Below are positions 62,301 through 64,000 of a DNA stretch of 64,000 nt, piece after piece (position 1 is the stretch's first letter; every line of letters begins with the position of its first letter). Under the pieces are notes generated by a model, which saw only the letters and a list, made by a program, of their open reading frames with translations, was not told the origin of the DNA and ran no database searches. The translations under genes and the position numbers were made by a program. The DNA lies in assembly GCA_030522415.1 (NCBI GenBank), contig CM060107.1, positions 22,294,071 through 22,358,070 of the forward strand. Reading direction: 5' to 3'. The DNA comes from Channallabes apus. Taxonomy: Eukaryota; Chordata; Actinopteri; Siluriformes; Clariidae.

Positions 62301-63104
62301 GGGGACAAGTACACAGCATTTTGTTAGAAGTCAACTCATGGTAGTGTATGAAGCAAATTGGTATTTCAAACCAAAACTCAAAATTGGTAGTAAATAACAA
62401 ACAACAATTAAAAATAAAATCCTAACTTGAAATAAAAAAGATATTAGGAACACATTAACACATGAACATTACAAAGACAGGGGAAATTTGGGAATTTGAT
62501 TAAAACTTGTTACATTCGGTTATTATCATTATGGGATTTTACTGGTTGAAATCAAAGTTAAATTCTATAAACTTTGCAAAAAATAGAAGTACAAAAAAGG
62601 GAAAAAAAAGTGATTTGCTTCTGTTATCCAAAGCCCACCCAATGTTTCTCCATTTTGGACTGGTCCAAAATGATGCCCATGCTTGGTGGCTTTGTTAGCG
62701 TCTGGTCCTCCCTCTTGATATGGGTGGGTCAGTGAATGGTGCATGACATGCAAATTAAATGGCATAGCAGGGTTAGAGGAGTGCGCAATGGCTAGTGGTT
62801 GTTAGCATTTTATATTCTTTCACCCTTTTCCCCAAATTGATTTAAATATGGACACAACAATTATCCATTTATGATTACGAATCCATCTGCATTTTTAAAA
62901 TAAATGCTTTATCTAAGGTTATTGGCCAATTATTAAGCAGTGCTTCTTGCTCCAAAAGAACATGTTTTACAGGGAGGAACCTCAGTGCACACATTCTCCA
63001 ACAGACGGAGACTACAAACAGCTGAGACAAGGGACCAAGGTGTCCTTCTAACATACAAAGGTAGGATACATCTGTAATCAACATACCTTCCTCTTCATAG
63101 ATCT
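59392..63104 (-). CDS. Troponin T, fast-skeletal-like, 3' part of gene
   Basis: Troponin T anchors the troponin complex to tropomyosin on the thin filament. Exons in reading order: 63104-63087, 62280-62262, 62101-62056, 61942-61826, 61712-61635, 61542-61429, 61316-61204, 61117-61027, then 60874-60834 or 60422-60382, then 59428-59392. All have GT-AG borders and phases join. Visible segments are EIYEEEEEKPKF (acidic N-terminal region), [20 protein letters not shown] and [12 protein letters not shown] (tropomyosin-binding T1), the charged [12 protein letters not shown] and [11 protein letters not shown] helices, [20 protein letters not shown], then [20 protein letters not shown] (troponin I/C-binding T2). 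It ends [22 protein letters not shown] and the exon pair favour the fast (Tnnt3-like) class, but the paralogue is unresolved. The start codon and first exons lie right of the window. Confidence 0.93.
59873..59905. repeat. (AATAG)n microsatellite in a troponin T intron
   Basis: About 6 AGAAT units, then AGGATGGGACGG. Confidence 0.9.
60382..60422 (-). CDS. Troponin T alternative exon b (mutually exclusive)
   Basis: This 41-nt exon encodes [13 protein letters not shown] plus two bases of a Tyr codon completed by the last exon. The acceptor is GTTTTCAG and the donor GTAAGTTT. It resembles the alpha-type exon of mammalian Tnnt3 (RIDQAQK-type sequence). Confidence 0.88.
60834..60874 (-). CDS. Troponin T alternative exon a (mutually exclusive)
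   Basis: This 41-nt exon encodes [13 protein letters not shown] plus two bases of a Phe codon completed by the last exon. The donor is GTAAGTTG. Since 41 is not a multiple of three, including or skipping both exons would shift the last exon. One of the two must be chosen. Confidence 0.88.
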
Positions 63105-64000
63105 CTGCATGCAGCAAGCAATGAAAGCAAAAGCAGAATAGACAAAATTAGCAAAGGCAATACAGCTGTATTTCTCACAGGTATAACATAAATTAAAAAG
63201 AAGATGCTGAATTTTGGGAGATAATCACTTATGAGTATTCCCTTAAAATAATTTGCACTAAGTACATAAAGTTTGTTACTTCTGAAGCGGGAATAATGCT
63301 TTGATGAGAGGAGATTGTAATGAAAGATGAACCCAACTGTTTATACATTATACATTATTATTATTATTACTTTCTCTAGCTCATCAACATTCCCATAACA
63401 TTGCGCTTTGAGGAGGGCATGAAGTACAAATCCTTAAACAGGGCAATAATTTAACAACTTATAAAAAGTACATTGTTTTTTTTTTCTAATCACCCCAAGT
63501 AAGGATGAGTGAATAATATTCCAAAATATTGCTGGACAATTAATCTTTACAGATAATATATGCGTAGTCGGGCATTTAGGTCAATAAATGACTCTTTAAA
63601 GCTTGATAGTATTTGTCAATAATTTAAGTATTTGTTTATTTTTTTTTAATAATTTTGAGTATGTTAATAAATATTGGCAAATATCCTCTTAACGAGACCA
63701 TTTGTCCGTTTATTTGGTGTTAAAGTATATAAATAAGTTGTATGCAAAATGGTCAACTGTTAAATATCACAGTTTAAATTTCAATTGCAACATGTGTTAA
63801 AATAATTGCAAAGTGATTTTTTTTTTAATCATACCTTACTCTTATAAATCCTCAATTCAGTTTAATTTTGAGTAAGGGCACTATAATCCACAGACATTGT
63901 GATTATAATTTAAGAGTTTTAGCTAGTGCAGGACAAAAGCATCAAGGGGCTGTGTTCTATCACAGGCGGCCATCATTGCTTGAGCAGAAGTTAATATGAG
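63105..64000. other. Troponin T intron or upstream sequence
   Basis: AT-rich, with no further troponin T exon recognised. Short acidic 5' exons in this family can be under 20 nt and may have been missed. An (ATT)n run lies near 63355-63370. Confidence 0.5.

Noticed and set aside
62507..62765. Open frames in the troponin T intron
   Set aside because: They have no acceptor or donor in the needed phase and no troponin-like acidic or helical sequence.

Overview
The window is vertebrate nuclear DNA, almost certainly from a teleost fish. It is AT-rich and has spliced genes with GT-AG introns. It carries Tc1/mariner, PIF/Harbinger and hAT-type DNA transposons, several tRNA-derived SINE families and many microsatellites. 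The SINE with a (GAAT)n tail and the Tc1 mix would fit an ostariophysan such as a catfish, but that is inference. There are no bacterial-style operons, CRISPR arrays or rRNA/tRNA genes.

Three protein-coding genes can be supported. (1) A divergent, three-exon ferritin-like gene on the + strand (42265-46063). It keeps the ferritin intron positions and a 147-nt exon 2, but lacks most ferroxidase-centre residues. (2) Myogenin (myog, + strand, 51812-52894), three exons encoding 269 aa, with a TATA box, CCAAT box and E-box upstream. (3) The 3' part of a fast-skeletal-like troponin T gene on the - strand (59392-63104). It includes a pair of 41-nt mutually exclusive exons, and its 5' exons lie beyond the right edge. 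A muscle transcription factor beside a sarcomeric gene makes 51-64 kb a muscle locus.

Positions 1-42000 form a gene desert holding only transposons, SINEs, simple repeats and a few blocks that look like conserved regulatory sequence. One possible minus-strand promoter with a first exon (about 1781-1865) is built around a perfect NRF1-type palindrome. From 15052 to 16671 lies a Tc1 element whose 340-codon transposase is interrupted by a single stop codon. Two copies of another Tc1 family (26913-28276 and 57277-58651) carry matching internal losses. The second copy sits inside a PIF/Harbinger remnant (56276-59031). A third Tc1 family (46291-47843) lies just downstream of the ferritin-like gene. 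Older Tc1 remains occupy 39628-40358, 48650-49730 and 50030-50170.

The observations most worth following are the ferritin homologue that appears to have lost its iron chemistry, the troponin T exon pair, the nested transposons, a 144-bp inverted duplicate flanking the ferritin-like/Tc1 block, and two exon-like orphans. Nothing here is a demonstrated new system. All family assignments were made by eye.
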